A stretch of DNA of 64,000 bases from assembly GCA_902806575.1 (NCBI GenBank), contig CADCXD010000001.1, positions 2,542,001-2,606,000 of the forward strand, read 5' to 3'. Below the pieces are notes generated by a model. The model worked only from the letters and a program-made list of their open reading frames with translations, did not search any database and was not told where the DNA came from. This document shows, piece by piece, positions 1 to 11,100 of the stretch; positions within the stretch are counted from its first letter, which is position 1, and each line of letters starts with the position of its first letter. This DNA is from Jackrogersella multiformis (Eukaryota > Ascomycota > Sordariomycetes > Xylariales > Hypoxylaceae). The translations under genes were made by a program, and so were the position numbers.

Positions 1-153
1 ATTGAGCTCAAGAGCTATATCAATCTCCCTTGAATATAAACAAAACACCGCTACTTCTATTAGTCTTCACTATGGTATCTCCGCCCCGGAATGCAATGCC
101 CACGAAACGCCATTTGTAATGCAGCCGGTCCATCGTATCTCGTAAAGTTGGTT

Positions 154-1089
154 TTACATCTCGATCAAATCAGGGGGCGGCCCTATGCCCCGCAAGAGCA
201 CTATCGTGTTGCCACTCACCAGCGCCGAACCGACCTTCTCGTTGAACTCCAGGACTCTCCCGCCCTCCACGTGGAACACGCGGAGCTTATCCCTCTCCTC
301 GGAGGACTGGTTGTTGACATTCTCGACCTGGAGGCTCTTGGCCGCCGCATCCAGCACCCTGCCAACGACCCAGTCCTTGGAGTAGAAGAACTCCCCCTTG
401 TAGTTCTTCGCCGTCGTAGTCTCCGCCTCCGCCTCCACGTACACGTACACCCGCTTCTCGGGCGGCAGCTTCGCGTCCCCCTTCGCGGTCTTCTTCAGCT
501 TGTTGACGGCGACGAGGCGCGCGGACGCGGACGTGGGCTTGGGCTTCGGCAGCGCGCGACCGGCCATCTCCTTCTTGGCGGAGGTCCAGGCCTTCAGCTT
601 CGCGAACGCCGACCGCGTGTGCTCGGCGACGTCGAACTGGGCGGGGCGCGCGCCGACGGGGATCTTGCTCTGGCAGTCGTGCTCCTCCTTCAGCCGGTGC
701 TTGAGGCAGTAGTCGCGGTTGCAGCTGGCGCAGTGCACGCCCGGCACCAGCGACGTGCCGACCACGGTCTTGCAGTCGTCGGCCGCGCACGGCTTCTGCG
801 ACACGAGGTCGCGCAGGCGCCTGCCCTCGCCGACCGACGGCCTGGCGAGCTGGGCCTGGCGCCTGCGCTCGGCCCAGGCGCCGGCGCTGGCGCACTTGTG
901 GGAGGTCTCGCTGCGGTGGTCGAGGCAGAAGGTCTTCTTGCAGCTCTGGCAGAAGAAGGGGAGGAAGTCCAGCTGGTTGCAGTACTCGAGCTGGCAGTGC
1001 TTGCCGATCAGCGTCGCGTCGGCTTCCTTGTCCATCTCGACGTAGCTCGTCGGGTCTTGCTGCGCTTCGGGTGCGGAAGAGGAAGCCAT
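154..1089 (-). CDS. cuz1: AN1-type zinc-finger protein, Cuz1/ZFAND1 family
   Basis: Single-exon gene of 311 residues. Two AN1-type zinc fingers lie near the N terminus, about residues 32-66 and 101-139, with the Cys/His spacing C-x4-C ... C-x2-C ... C-x2-H ... H-x-C. The C-terminal ~80 residues look like a ubiquitin-like fold, ending in a segment on retention of long Val/Ile/Leu strands. This order (two AN1 fingers, then a ubiquitin-like tail) is that of yeast Cuz1 and human ZFAND1, which link Cdc48/p97 to the proteasome, notably under arsenite stress; that role is inferred from the family. The start at 1089 is chosen over an in-frame ATG at 1113 because it sits in a strong context (aaccATGGCT). 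It is transcribed away from rad4. The coding DNA from about 430 to 1070 is markedly GC-rich. Confidence 0.85.
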   Translation of the reverse strand: MASSSAPEAQQDPTSYVEMDKEADATLIGKHCQLEYCNQLDFLPFFCQSCKKTFCLDHRSETSHKCASAGAWAERRRQAQLARPSVGEGRRLRDLVSQKPCAADDCKTVVGTSLVPGVHCASCNRDYCLKHRLKEEHDCQSKIPVGARPAQFDVAEHTRSAFAKLKAWTSAKKEMAGRALPKPKPTSASARLVAVNKLKKTAKGDAKLPPEKRVYVYVEAEAETTTAKNYKGEFFYSKDWVVGRVLDAAAKSLQVENVNNQSSEERDKLRVFHVEGGRVLEFNEKVGSALVSGNTIVLLRGIGPPPDLIEM

Positions 1090-1610
1090 GGTTGCGGGTT
1101 GCTGTCGTCGCAATTGGCTTATATAGATGCTGCTTAGGTAAGTCGGAAGGGAAACAAAAAAAGAAAGAAAAAGAAAGAAACGACGATAGGCAGGTCGTGA
1201 ACTCGTAAGCCTCGGGGATGGCGAGGTTGATGATTAAGATGCTGCGGAATAGTCTGGAAGGAGCTGGCGGAGCTAGGTGTCGTTTAAAGGCCGATGGTGG
1301 CGGGGCTTACAGGTGAGTTGCGGCTGACAGGATCAGGAGGAAATGCGTAGGTACTACGTAAGCTTTAGCGGATATTTTAGCAATTTCCAACAGTACGTTT
1401 AGACCCACTAATTAGTCCCAATTGAGAGTCACGGGGTTTCGCGTTTTCGATGACGACAATCAACCTTTATCTACAAAGTATATATCTGAACTATCTACCT
1501 AGGTACCTAGGGAGGTAAGGCAGTAGGGATCGTGGCGTTCTAATAAAGTGCTGAACTTTACTGAACTCAACTCAATCCAATTTCTTCATGTATTCATCGT
1601 CATTCTCAAT
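1090..1610. promoter_or_regulatory. Divergent promoter region between cuz1 and rad4
   Basis: About 520 bp separate the two divergent start codons. On the minus strand a TATA-like CTATATAAG lies at 1118-1126, only about 30 nt from the cuz1 start, which would give a very short leader or imply that it is not the used TATA. An A-rich tract at 1155-1180 may be a poly(dA:dT) element. A palindromic TACCTAGG-type motif is at about 1496-1512, near the rad4 side. No specific factor site is claimed. Confidence 0.45.
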
Positions 1611-4600
1611 ATGCCTCCATACGTGCCGCGCAAACGAGTGCGCACTCCGTCGCCAGATAACAATGGCCGGCCTACGAAGAAGCTCAATAAGGGCAAGAAC
1701 AAAGCTACCCCGATAGCATCGGCGAAAACTCGAAAGGCTACCTTGTTCGATGATCTAGATTCCGGTTCTAGTAGGGGGTCGGCTGAGAAGACCAAATCGG
1801 CCATACAGCAGATGCATAATGATGACGACAGCGATGATAGTTCGCTAAGTTCACTATCGGACGCCGATTTTGAGGACGTGCCGGCTGCTAAGCGCCAGAA
1901 GGTAGACCATGACTCGGAAGAATCGGAGGACGAAGACATGGAATTCGAAGATGTTCCGTCTCATGAGCCTCAGCAACCGGAACCCGAGTTTGAGGGTGAC
2001 CTTGAACTGACATTATCCCGAATCAGTCATATTCCATTGATTAGCGAACTAGGAAAGAAAGGGCCATCGAAAAGGGAAAAGGCCATTCGTATTTCAACCC
2101 ACTGTATGCATGTTCAGCTTTTACTATGGCATAATGCGATCCGCAACTCCTGGCTGTGCGATGAAGAGGTTCAAGCTATCATGATTTCGCACTTACCACC
2201 AAGACTCTGGGATGAGGTGGATCGCTGGAGACGGAATAGCGGCTTAGATATCCTCGGTGATGTCCCGAAGAAACCCGCGAAAGGCAAAACGACTGCCAAG
2301 GGGAAGGGCAAGCAGCGCGCCTCGGGATCCACGAGAGATTGGGGTGGCGCAGCAGACAGACTTGAGAAAGGAGTTCCTGATATGAGCCACGGCGATCCCT
2401 TGTTTAGGCTTGTCAAATGCCTCGTATCATGGTGGAAACAAAGGTTCCGAAGAACTGCTCCTGGCTTGCGCAAATGGGGTTACATGAGTGCCAGAAGGTT
2501 GGGTAAATTAAGATCTAGCTTCGACGCGGAGGACCATGATCCAGATCGGTTTGGCGAACAAATTAAAGACCTTGAGGGTTTTAGGCAATGTGCCCAAGAT
2601 TGCTCTGGCAGCCGCGATGTCGGTTCGCAACTCTTCACTGCGCTATTACGTGGACTTGGACTCGAAGCAAGGATGGTGGCAAATCTCCAGCCACTTGGAT
2701 TTGGGTGGAGCAAGATCGAGGAAGCAGATGATGAAGATAATGGTCAAGGGGTAAAGACAGATAATAAAAGTCCTACCAAATCTACATCGAAAGTCAACGG
2801 GAAGAAGAAGCATCCGGTGAAGCCAACAACCCGTCGAGTGAAGAAGGCTGACATGGATGCCCTGCAGATGGAGTTGGATGATTCGGATGAATATGCTGAG
2901 CCCCTCACAGATGAGAGTAACGATGACTCATCAATAGTCGATGTTACAGGCACTGGCCATTCAAGACGAGCAGAATTAAAAGCTTACGATAAGGACCTCG
3001 AATTTCCTCACTATTGGACTGAGGTTCTATCACCAGTAACGAAGAAGTTCCTTCCAGTTGACCCTGTCGTCAAGTCAACCATAGCCAACAGTAGAGACCT
3101 CGTCGAATCTCTGGAGCCGCGAGGAGGTAAAGCTGACAAAGCCAAGCAAGTTATGGCTTATTGTATTGGGTTTTCCCAAGATGGCACTGCTAAGGAGGTT
3201 ACAGTACGATACCTGAAAAAGAATATCTTCCCTGGTAAAACTAAAGGGTTCAGAATGTCCGAAGAGAAGATACCGATTTATAATAAACACGGCAAGGTGA
3301 AGCGATATGACCAGTTCGATTGGTTCAAGTCGGTCATGCGGGGATATATCCGAGGTGATAGGAAACATCCCATCACAGAGGCAGATGAGGAAGAAGACTC
3401 CACCGATCTCAAACCGGCAAAGCCAGAGAAGAAAGAGGTCAAGGAAGGAGAAGAGACACTCCAGTACTACAAAGCCTCAAAGGAGTATGTCCTACAACGT
3501 CATCTCAAGCGAGAGGAAGCCCTGTTGCCTGATGCCGTCCCTGTCAAAGTGTTTCGAATAAAGGCGAAAGCATCTAAAGTTGAGGAGGAGGACGTTTATC
3601 TTCGAAAAGATGTGGTAGCAGTGAAGAGCGCAGAGACTTGGCACAAACAAGGCCGTGCCCCATTGGAAGGGGCCCAGCCGCTCAAGCATGCTCCATACCG
3701 GGCGGCGACTACCAATAGAAGGAGAGAACTTGCCGAGGTTGAAGCAGCAACAGGCCAGAAGGTTATGCAGCCATTGTACAGCTTCGAGCAGACGGACTGG
3801 ATAATACCTCCCCCTATTCAAAATGGTATTATTCCAAAGAACGAATATGGGTAAGTTGCTATTTGATTCACAATGCCTACAGTTGAAGCTGACATGAATG
3901 ACTATAGGAATATCGATATGTTCGCTGAACACATGTGCCCAGAGGGTAAGCTATGCACTTTTATTTTTAATTCCTTCTAGCTAACTAGGATGTAGGTGCT
4001 GTCCATGTCCCGTATCGTGGTGTTGTCAGAGTCTGCAAGCGACTCGAGATCGATTACGCAGAAGCTGTGGTCGGCTTCGAGTTTGGTCATCGAATGGCTG
4101 TGCCCGTCATTCAGGGGGTAGTCATTCCTGAGGAAAATTTCGAGCGCGTGATGGAGGAGCTCGAGAAAGACGAAGCAGAACGGGCGAGGAAAGAAAACGA
4201 GAAACGACGCAAAGAGGTGATGGCCATGTGGCGAAAGTTCTTGATGGGTTTGAGAATTGCCGACAGATTCAAGCAAGATTTCGGGCACCTAGACGAGTCA
4301 GTGGAAGTATTTGGTCACGATCCTGGGATTCACAAAGGCTTTGAAGCTATGCGGCAAATGGATGAGGATATGGCTGGTGGATTCTTACCCGAGGGATATG
4401 AGGAGGAAGCAGCCGATGTGAACCAAAATCCCCGCCAAACTTCTGGATTCTTTCCGGCCGCTAATCAGGAATATGATTCTGATGATGGTCATAATCCCTT
4501 CGAAGTAGACTATGGGAAGGAAGAAGAGACCGAGGCTCCTACTAAGCCGTCTTCAACCCCGGAGGCTACACCTAAAACGGCACCTCAAAAGGCGTCCCCA

Positions 4601-4714
4601 AAACCAAAAACCAAACCGAAGCCACCTACACGAAGACGGGTTCGAAGAAAGCAGGCTGTATCATCTGAGGAGGATAGTGGCGACGGTAACTTCGTGAACT
4701 CGGATAGTGATTAA
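1611..4714 (+). CDS. rad4: DNA repair protein Rad4 (XPC homologue)
   Basis: Damage-recognition factor of global-genome nucleotide excision repair, acting in the nucleus with Rad23. Three exons, 1611-3850, 3908-3945 and 3996-4714, join in frame to give 998 residues. Introns are GTAAGT...TAG (57 nt) and GTAAGC...TAG (50 nt, with CTAAC branch site). The acidic, basic N terminus (PRKRVRTPSP) resembles a nuclear-localisation region. The middle has the transglutaminase-like Rad4 fold. The three beta-hairpin domains follow: BHD1 near 610-665 (HKQGRAPLEGAQPLKHAP), BHD2 near 665-745 (YSFEQTDWIIPPP) and BHD3 across the two introns (VPYRGVVRVCKRLEIDYAEA). A Lys/Arg- and Ser/Asp-rich tail ends the protein. 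The upstream in-frame ATG at 1548 adds 21 poorly conserved-looking residues, so the ATG at 1611 (MPPYVPRKRV) is preferred. Confidence 0.95.
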
Positions 4715-5079
4715 TCTAATATGGTTGAACCCCGTTGTTCCATCCTTAATACTACTTTGATATGATGATGATGATGATAATGATGATATTATTTACGTCC
4801 GGAGGACGTATATAACTAAGTTACATATATCGCGCGTATTATTACACATAGGATGTTTAGAATACCCCTTTGTAGAGAGGTAGAGCTAGAGTATTGTTTG
4901 ACATAAGAAATCTACCGCTATTCCTGCCTTAAAGGCATTATTATAGCTGGTTGGCGTCGGCGTTAGCTATCCGACCTTTATTAGGAAAAAAACCTCGAGC
5001 ATACTTTTAAGCGATTTAGTAATTACCTTTATTAGCATCTCGGTATGCCTAAAGGAAAAACCTGAGTTGGATCTGGTTA
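4715..5079. other. Intergenic; (ATG)n microsatellite, no gene seen
   Basis: The 3' flank of rad4. It holds a short imperfect ATG trinucleotide repeat at about 4762-4788 and otherwise AT-leaning sequence with no convincing ORF. Confidence 0.5.
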
Positions 5080-5170
5080 AATCATAGCGGGATTTGAACC
5101 TACTTGTATTGTAGTGCACCACGTACGGACCAACGCACTGCCAGGCGCTTAACCATTGCGCCATATGGGT
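5080..5170 (-). pseudogene. tRNA-like relic with Pol III A and B boxes (tRNA pseudogene or SINE head)
   Basis: Read on the minus strand, 5163-5153 is TGGCGCAATGG, a full match to the A box (TRGYNNANNNG), and 5100-5090 is GGTTCAAATCC, one change from the B box (GGTTCGANTCC). A D-arm GCGC...GCGC pairs exactly. The T stem (5104-5087) has one mismatch and one G-U pair, both of which would be repaired by undoing C-to-T/G-to-A changes. The acceptor stem pairs at only part of its seven positions, and no clean anticodon stem could be drawn. Length, about 91 nt, is that of a class II tRNA or an intron-containing one. It is read as a decayed tRNA or the head of a tRNA-derived SINE. Confidence 0.5.
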
Positions 5171-6056
5171 TACTTTGACATGAGTAAATGCGAGTAGCTT
5201 AAGTGGCGGAATCCAGCGAGTTGCTTCTCCTTTACGGATATCTCCTGACCAATATTCAGTCTCCGAAGAGACATTACCTTTATTAATATCAATACTGTAA
5301 AATTATCAGTGGTGTAACATCTGAACGAATTGCAAAATGCTAGTAGGGGTATTAGGGGCTACTGAGGCTCGCAACGCCCTCCAAAGTAGAAACTCCGGCG
5401 ATGTGAATAAGGGTAGTAAACAACAGAAACCTAACCGGGATAGATCATATTTACAAGATTTTTGTCTCTAAAGCTTCTCTGATCAAATACCAAGGCCAAA
5501 CGGACCCTGAGAAGTATGATAAACAGAAGGTCGAATCTATCAATATCCAACCACGAGATAGTTCACTCTTAGGTATGTAATAACCAAAAGCCCAACCCAA
5601 CAAATGCTATACTCCGAGCCAATATACCAGGTTATGTTACTTTAAGAGTCAATAGAAAGGACGAGTTCACGAAGGTTCCACCGCCGCCTAGAGATCTCAG
5701 AAACACATAACCTAATATTTATTCTAGGTACTTACCTGAGTTCATGCGTCACTTATATGAAAGAATGCCTCTTCAACAGTTGCCTAACCTAGCAGTGTTT
5801 ACATTTCTTGGTATCCTACGTAGGTAAAGAATGCTGCCAGAGGCAGTCTTTGGTGAGTCAATCTCCAGGTTAGCCACCTAGATAGGCATTTGATAAACTT
5901 AGGAATTAATACTGATAGATCTAGGTATGCTACCTATAAAAGAAAGCTTGACCTCCTCTCCTCTTAACTGAAATGTATCTCTACTTCTTAACAGGTATAA
6001 TCCATCAAGTTTACAAAGGAATTCATAACTCGCAACTCATAATCAGAATTGCAATC
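5171..6056. other. Intergenic, no gene recognised
   Basis: About 0.9 kb with only short, broken reading frames. A stretch near 5480-5700 keeps short ORF pieces without a recognisable family. Confidence 0.4.
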
Positions 6057-6983
6057 ATGGATACGCATTTCAGGCCTCTCGCTAATTTCAGGTATGTAAA
6101 ATATTCCAGGACATATTGCGGCATATATAATAATTCTTATATCGGCAGCTGTGGAAATACACGGACCATTGGAGTCGAAACCTCCGATAAATATATTTTC
6201 TATTTCCATGAAAACCTTTTGAGACATCTTTCGACACACATAAACAAGGAACTCAATCGCATAGATCAACATGACAGACTGTATAGTGGGGAAAATCTAG
6301 TGATGGTACAGTTAGATTGGGATCATATCAAGCTTGACCCTACCGATACTGACCCTTGTCCGAGCTCTCTGTCCCTGTCCATGGAGTTGTTCACGAAATG
6401 GATATACAGTATCGGTACAGGTACATGGGGCCGGGAGGACTGGCTAGAATACGGCCAGATCCCGGAGACAACAGTTCTCATCAACGCCATTAGCTTAGGT
6501 TGCAAGCTGAATATCCAAAAGTTCCAGGATGACGTGCTTAAGATCCTGGCTAAAACTGACTTCGACTTCGATATCGGCAAAAATATGAACCTTCTAGAAA
6601 ATCTCCGGGTTGTTATGTGTAGTCACGCTCTTTATACCCTTTTCATAATGAAATATTCGCAGTATTTGGAGGGGCTACCTGACGACATGTTTCTGAAGAT
6701 GTATTTTCCGAGCTTCGTGGCTATGAAATCACAGGAGTTGGATATATCTGCTGATCCGCGCAACTTGGAATTTGTCATGAGTTCTGTCGTATTTTCGCTT
6801 AAACGGAGGCTCCAGAGGCTAAAGGACTAGATTGGCAATGCCAAACGCAAGAAATATTCGATCAATTCATCCGATATGATAGAGAAACTGGAAAATTTGG
6901 CCCAGCCAGAAGTCGGCTTCCACATAGGTAGTTATATGACAGAGTATATCAAGGACTACAAGAAGTGGAGCGAGGAGTATTGA
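6057..6983 (+). pseudogene. BTB/POZ-like protein gene interrupted by an in-frame TAG
   Basis: The frame opens at ATG 6057 (MDTHFRPLANF) and reads 257 codons to a TAG at 6828-6830. It then stays open in the same frame for another 50 codons (charged, helical, ending KDYKKWSEEY) to TGA at 6981-6983. The pattern of a short strand, FYFHENLLRHLSTHINKEL, an acidic middle and a later FTKWIY is typical of small fungal BTB/POZ-like proteins, but identification is tentative. The stop reads as CAG to TAG, a CpA-to-TpA change of RIP type, and the gene lies 0.4 kb from the large RIP-mutated element. Alternatives: a functional shorter protein ending at 6830, stop-codon readthrough, or an atypical intron ending at that TAG. 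An upstream in-frame ATG exists at 5973. Confidence 0.5.
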
Positions 6984-7426
6984 CATCAGGGCTTGCTGTG
7001 GAAATGCCCCCGGGGTATTGCACTCTGAATTTACGGCCTAGCCAACCTACAGATTGTTAATATGAAAGGTGTAGCTAGCGAGAACCCTTGAATTACCTAC
7101 CTAGAACATGAGATTATCACAAGTGCAGGTAGTAATATGTATGATTACCTAATAAATCGATTTTTTATTAACTATTATCCCAAATTTACCCATGGATCTA
7201 GGTTAGCCTCTTTATTAAACTACGATTCCAAGCTTGTTTAATGATGAGTATTAACTGTAATTCGGATCGTGTCTTCGCCTTATGGGAAGCGGCTTGTGCA
7301 GAAGCGTTGCAAGATCTCGAAGAAAACGGGCTGACGTATTAAAATAATAATATTTAACTGGTTCGATCTCGGACGCGTTAGGCTGGCCTTGGACTAGACG
7401 TGTGTAACTACACGTGAGTATTCTTG
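6984..7426. other. Intergenic flank of the large TIR element
   Basis: Normal-composition sequence with no ORF of note. From about 7395 outward similarity to the right flank of the element (TGYGTAACYA on inverted strands) hints that the terminal repeats may extend slightly beyond the boundary I chose. Confidence 0.4.
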
Positions 7427-7725
7427 CTAAGAAATAAGTCGAATCACCGTTACGTGCACATACCAGGTGCGGGTCACCCATTTTCCCATATAAAATCGCT
7501 AAAACGTTATATTTATAATTAATTAAATAAAATAGCTACAAATATACGGTTAAATTATACAAGTTATTTATAATGATATAAATATATATATAAAGTTTTG
7601 TAAAATTAGAAAAATATTAAAGTAGGTAAAAGATTTTTTAAAGTTCGAGTTTTTTGTTTTATATGTAAATTATATATATTTTTTCCACGTATCTTTAAAA
7701 ATTCATAACTAAATTACCTTATTAC
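7427..7725 (+). repeat. Left terminal inverted repeat of the 10.4-kb element
   Basis: This ~300-bp stretch aligns almost without gaps with the reverse complement of 17559-17857. Shared landmarks in order are AAGTCGAAYCACCGTTACG, GTGCGGGYCACCCA, CCCATATAAAATCGC, AAAACGTTATATTTATAA, AATATACGGTTAA, AAAGTTCGAGTTTTTT, ATATGTAAATTATATATATT and AAAATTCATAA. Most mismatches between the arms are transitions. The outer ~70 bp keep a normal base composition, whereas the inner part is A+T-saturated. Confidence 0.85.
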
Positions 7726-7734
7726 TTTTAAATT

Positions 7735-7990
7735 TACTTTTAATTTTATTAAATCATTCTATCTTATATATACGTTATATTAAAATTATACGTTATTATA
7801 AAATCTATTCGTTTAATTATAATGTTTTTAATATTTGTAGGGAAAATTTACGTGAAATTTTATATGTAAAAATAAAACATAAAAGTTTAAACTTTTATTA
7901 TTAAATGAATATATTATTTCATGACGTATAATTATAATATAATATATTTAAGTTATTAAATAATTTAATAAATTTGAAAGTAAAAATTAA
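7735..7990. repeat. Imperfect palindrome just inside the left TIR
   Basis: The segment at about 7735-7825 is similar to the reverse complement of about 7905-7990 (for example TTACTTTYAAWTTTATTAAA and AATTATACGTYAT), with a centre near 7865. The low complexity of the sequence weakens the case, but the run of aligned C/G positions supports it. Confidence 0.45.
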
Positions 7991-8000
7991 AATAATTATT

Positions 8001-8149
8001 ATGCATTAATAGGTTAAAATAAAAGTTTTAAAATAGTTGTTTTTTTAAAAGTGAAAATAAAATTAATATTTTAAAGAATAGCTAGTAGGTATAAAGTACG
8101 GGCTATTATTTTAATTATAAATTATATAGTTATGGTTTTTTATAATATC
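8001..8149 (+). repeat. Subterminal direct repeat, left copy
   Basis: Aligns in the same orientation with 17408-17556 along its whole length: shared TTTTAAAAGTGAAAATAAA-type core, then TATAAAG and TTAATTATAAAYYATRTA. Differences are nearly all transitions. On the right side this copy directly abuts the inner end of the TIR; on the left it is separated from the TIR by the palindrome. Confidence 0.65.
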
Positions 8150-11100
8150 CTTTTAATAAAAAAAAAACTAACGTTTTTATTAATTATAAGTTATTATTTT
8201 ATTAAATTAATTTTATTAAATTAATTTTTAACGTTTAATAAGTGTGTTAAGTATATTAATATTATTTTCCTTTTTATCGTTATCGTTATTATTAATTAAA
8301 ACGCCGTTATTATCGTTTAATAACGTGTCTTTATAAACGAAACGTATATTATTAAAATTATTAAACGTTTACGTTTTAATTATAAGTTTAATTTTTAATA
8401 GTATAAATATTAATATTTTAGTTAATATTATTATTAGTTTTTTTATAATAAGCGTAATTAACTTAAGTATAAGAGTTAATATTTTAGTTTATAACGTAAT
8501 TACGGTAATAAATATAATAAGTGATATTAATTATAATTTAATTTTTATAATATTTTTCTTGTAATTTATGAAAATATTACGCGCGTTTTTTACGATTATT
8601 ATAATTTCGGCGATATTTATTAAAAGCTTTTTTATTAATTACTGTTATTTTTTAATAATCGAAAAGATTTTTATAATTAATGCGTATTATTATTGTAATT
8701 ATTAATTTATATTTATTATTGCTTATTATAAAGTATCGATATTTAAAGATATTTCGTTATTATTATTAATTATAGTTTTTTAAAATTTCGGCTTTATATT
8801 ATTATTTTTATATATTAATTAAGTCAATTTAGTTAATTTTAATTTGTTATATAACTTTTTTAGGAAAGTTTTAACGCTTTTTTTTGCGTTTTTATTAATA
8901 CGAAATGTTTTAAATATATTTTTATCCGGGATTTTAAGGGATATTTTAATAATAATTTTTATTTTTTAATTAATAGTTTCGTTTTATTAATTTATTTCTT
9001 TAAGTTAATTTTAAATTATTTAATAAGGGATTATTATTAAAAGGGTTTTATATATTAAGATCTTTAATAACGTTTTAATAATTAAAATAATATCGAATTA
9101 TAAACGAAGCGATATTATTTTTATTATTTTTACGTAATATGCCTTAAGATTAATAATGTTTATTAAATTTTTATTGTTATTATTTTAAAAAGTTTATCGT
9201 TATTAAGGTTTATTACCGTTTTATATTTTAATAATTTTAAATACTTTATTAATAATTATTATTTATTTATCGTTAAATAAATATTAATAAATTTTCTTAG
9301 TTAAAGCCTTAAAAGGCTTAAGTATCGATTTTTTTATAAGAGGTATTATAAAGTAAAGAGTAAATAAGAAAACTTTTTTTATAAAGTTAAGGTTTATGAA
9401 AAAATTTTTTTTTTTTTTTTAATAAATATAAGTAAAAAAAATGCTTATATAAATAAAGAATATAAATATAAGTAAATATATTATATTTTATCGTTATTAA
9501 ATAAGTATTAATATATTTATAAGTTACTTTAATATTAAAATATTTAGTTTTTTTTCGATTTAATTATAGCTTTATTATAATTTAAATATTAAAGTATTTA
9601 AGTAAGAATTTTAATAATAATTATAATTATTGTTTTAATCGTAATTATTTAATAATTTATAACTTATCCGTGCTTTTTCTTATTTTTTTAATGTTATTTA
9701 TAAATTATATTTTTTATATTATAATAAATCTTAATTTTATAACTTTTAATAATCTTTTTATTAAAATTATAACTTGTAATTTTGTTAATTTTTTTAGCGA
9801 TGTTAATGGTTAAGTAAGAAAAATTAGTTAATTATTATCGGTATAATTTAATAATATATTTTAATAAGTTGTTTTTTTAATATTTATATAATTATTTTAT
9901 TATTTAACGTATATTATTACTTATTTATAATTAGTTATATTAGTTTATTAATTAATTTTAAAGGTATATCGTTAAGGGTTTACGTATTTTTAAAAGGTTA
10001 TATATTAAGAGGTTATAATTTATTAATAGATTTAATATAAAATTAATTAAGTAATAAAAGGTATTTTTTATTATAATCGTTTAATAATATTATTACATTT
10101 TAAATAAATAAGTTTTTTAAATATTATTAATCGAAAGTTAATAAATAATCTTTTTATTATATAAAATATTTAAGGATAAAGCGTCCTCCTTATTTATTTA
10201 CTTGTTAATTTAATAACTTCTTGATTTTATATAATACTTAATTATTATTATTTCCCTTTACAATAATTTAACTTAATTACGGTCATTTCTTTACGTAAGG
10301 ATCTTTCTTTTAAGGGATCTTAAACAATTAATTTATTAATATAACTTTATAAATTTATTAATTATTAAGTAATTTAAGCTTATACGTAAGCTTATCGACT
10401 TATTTTAAAATTAATAATAATTTAATACGTTATATTAATTATTTATAAGGCGGTTTACTTAATAATATATAACCTTTATATAGTTTAAGGTAAATTAATT
10501 TATTTTTTTTAAAAAAGATAAAGTTATATTTTAAATCGTAACGGGTTTTTACTTCGGTAATTACGAAGTTAATATATTTTTTTACTTTTTTTTAATAATA
10601 TCGTTTTAATATATTATAATTAATTATATTCTTTAATACCTTTAACGAAATAATAATGATTTATAATTTAAAACTATATATTAATTTATTAAGTAACTTT
10701 TTAATCGTTAATAATTTAACATTATTAAAGTTATATTATAACGTTAAAATTATTTTTAATTACGGTACGTTATTTAACGAATAATAATAACGGATTATTA
10801 CTTTAATTTTTTAATTACGTTATTTCGTTATATTATTAATTTAAAAATAATAATTTATTAATATAATTAATAATATTTTAAATTAAATAAATAACGTTTA
10901 TTATATCTCGCTATTAAATTTAACGTTTTTATTTAAAATTACTTTATATAAAATGCTTTAATTTAATAATAAACTTTATATTTAATATTTTTAAATATTA
11001 AAATTGTTTTTTTATTAAATTTATATATAATTATTATTATTATATCGAAATAAGTAAAACCTTTAATAAATTATATACTTTTTTTATTTAAGACTTTTAA

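Noticed and set aside
91..1137. Long plus-strand frame over the cuz1 gene
   Set aside because: It is a shadow of the GC-rich opposite-strand gene; its Arg/Leu/Gly-rich, domain-free translation lies opposite clear AN1 fingers.
6091..6109. GTATGT...CAG as a small intron in the BTB-like gene
   Set aside because: Only about 19 nt long, far below a workable intron, and the frame is open through it.
7355..7372. GGTTCGATCTC as a B box of another tRNA
   Set aside because: It is only a partial B-box match and no A box or pairing stems were found upstream on the same strand.
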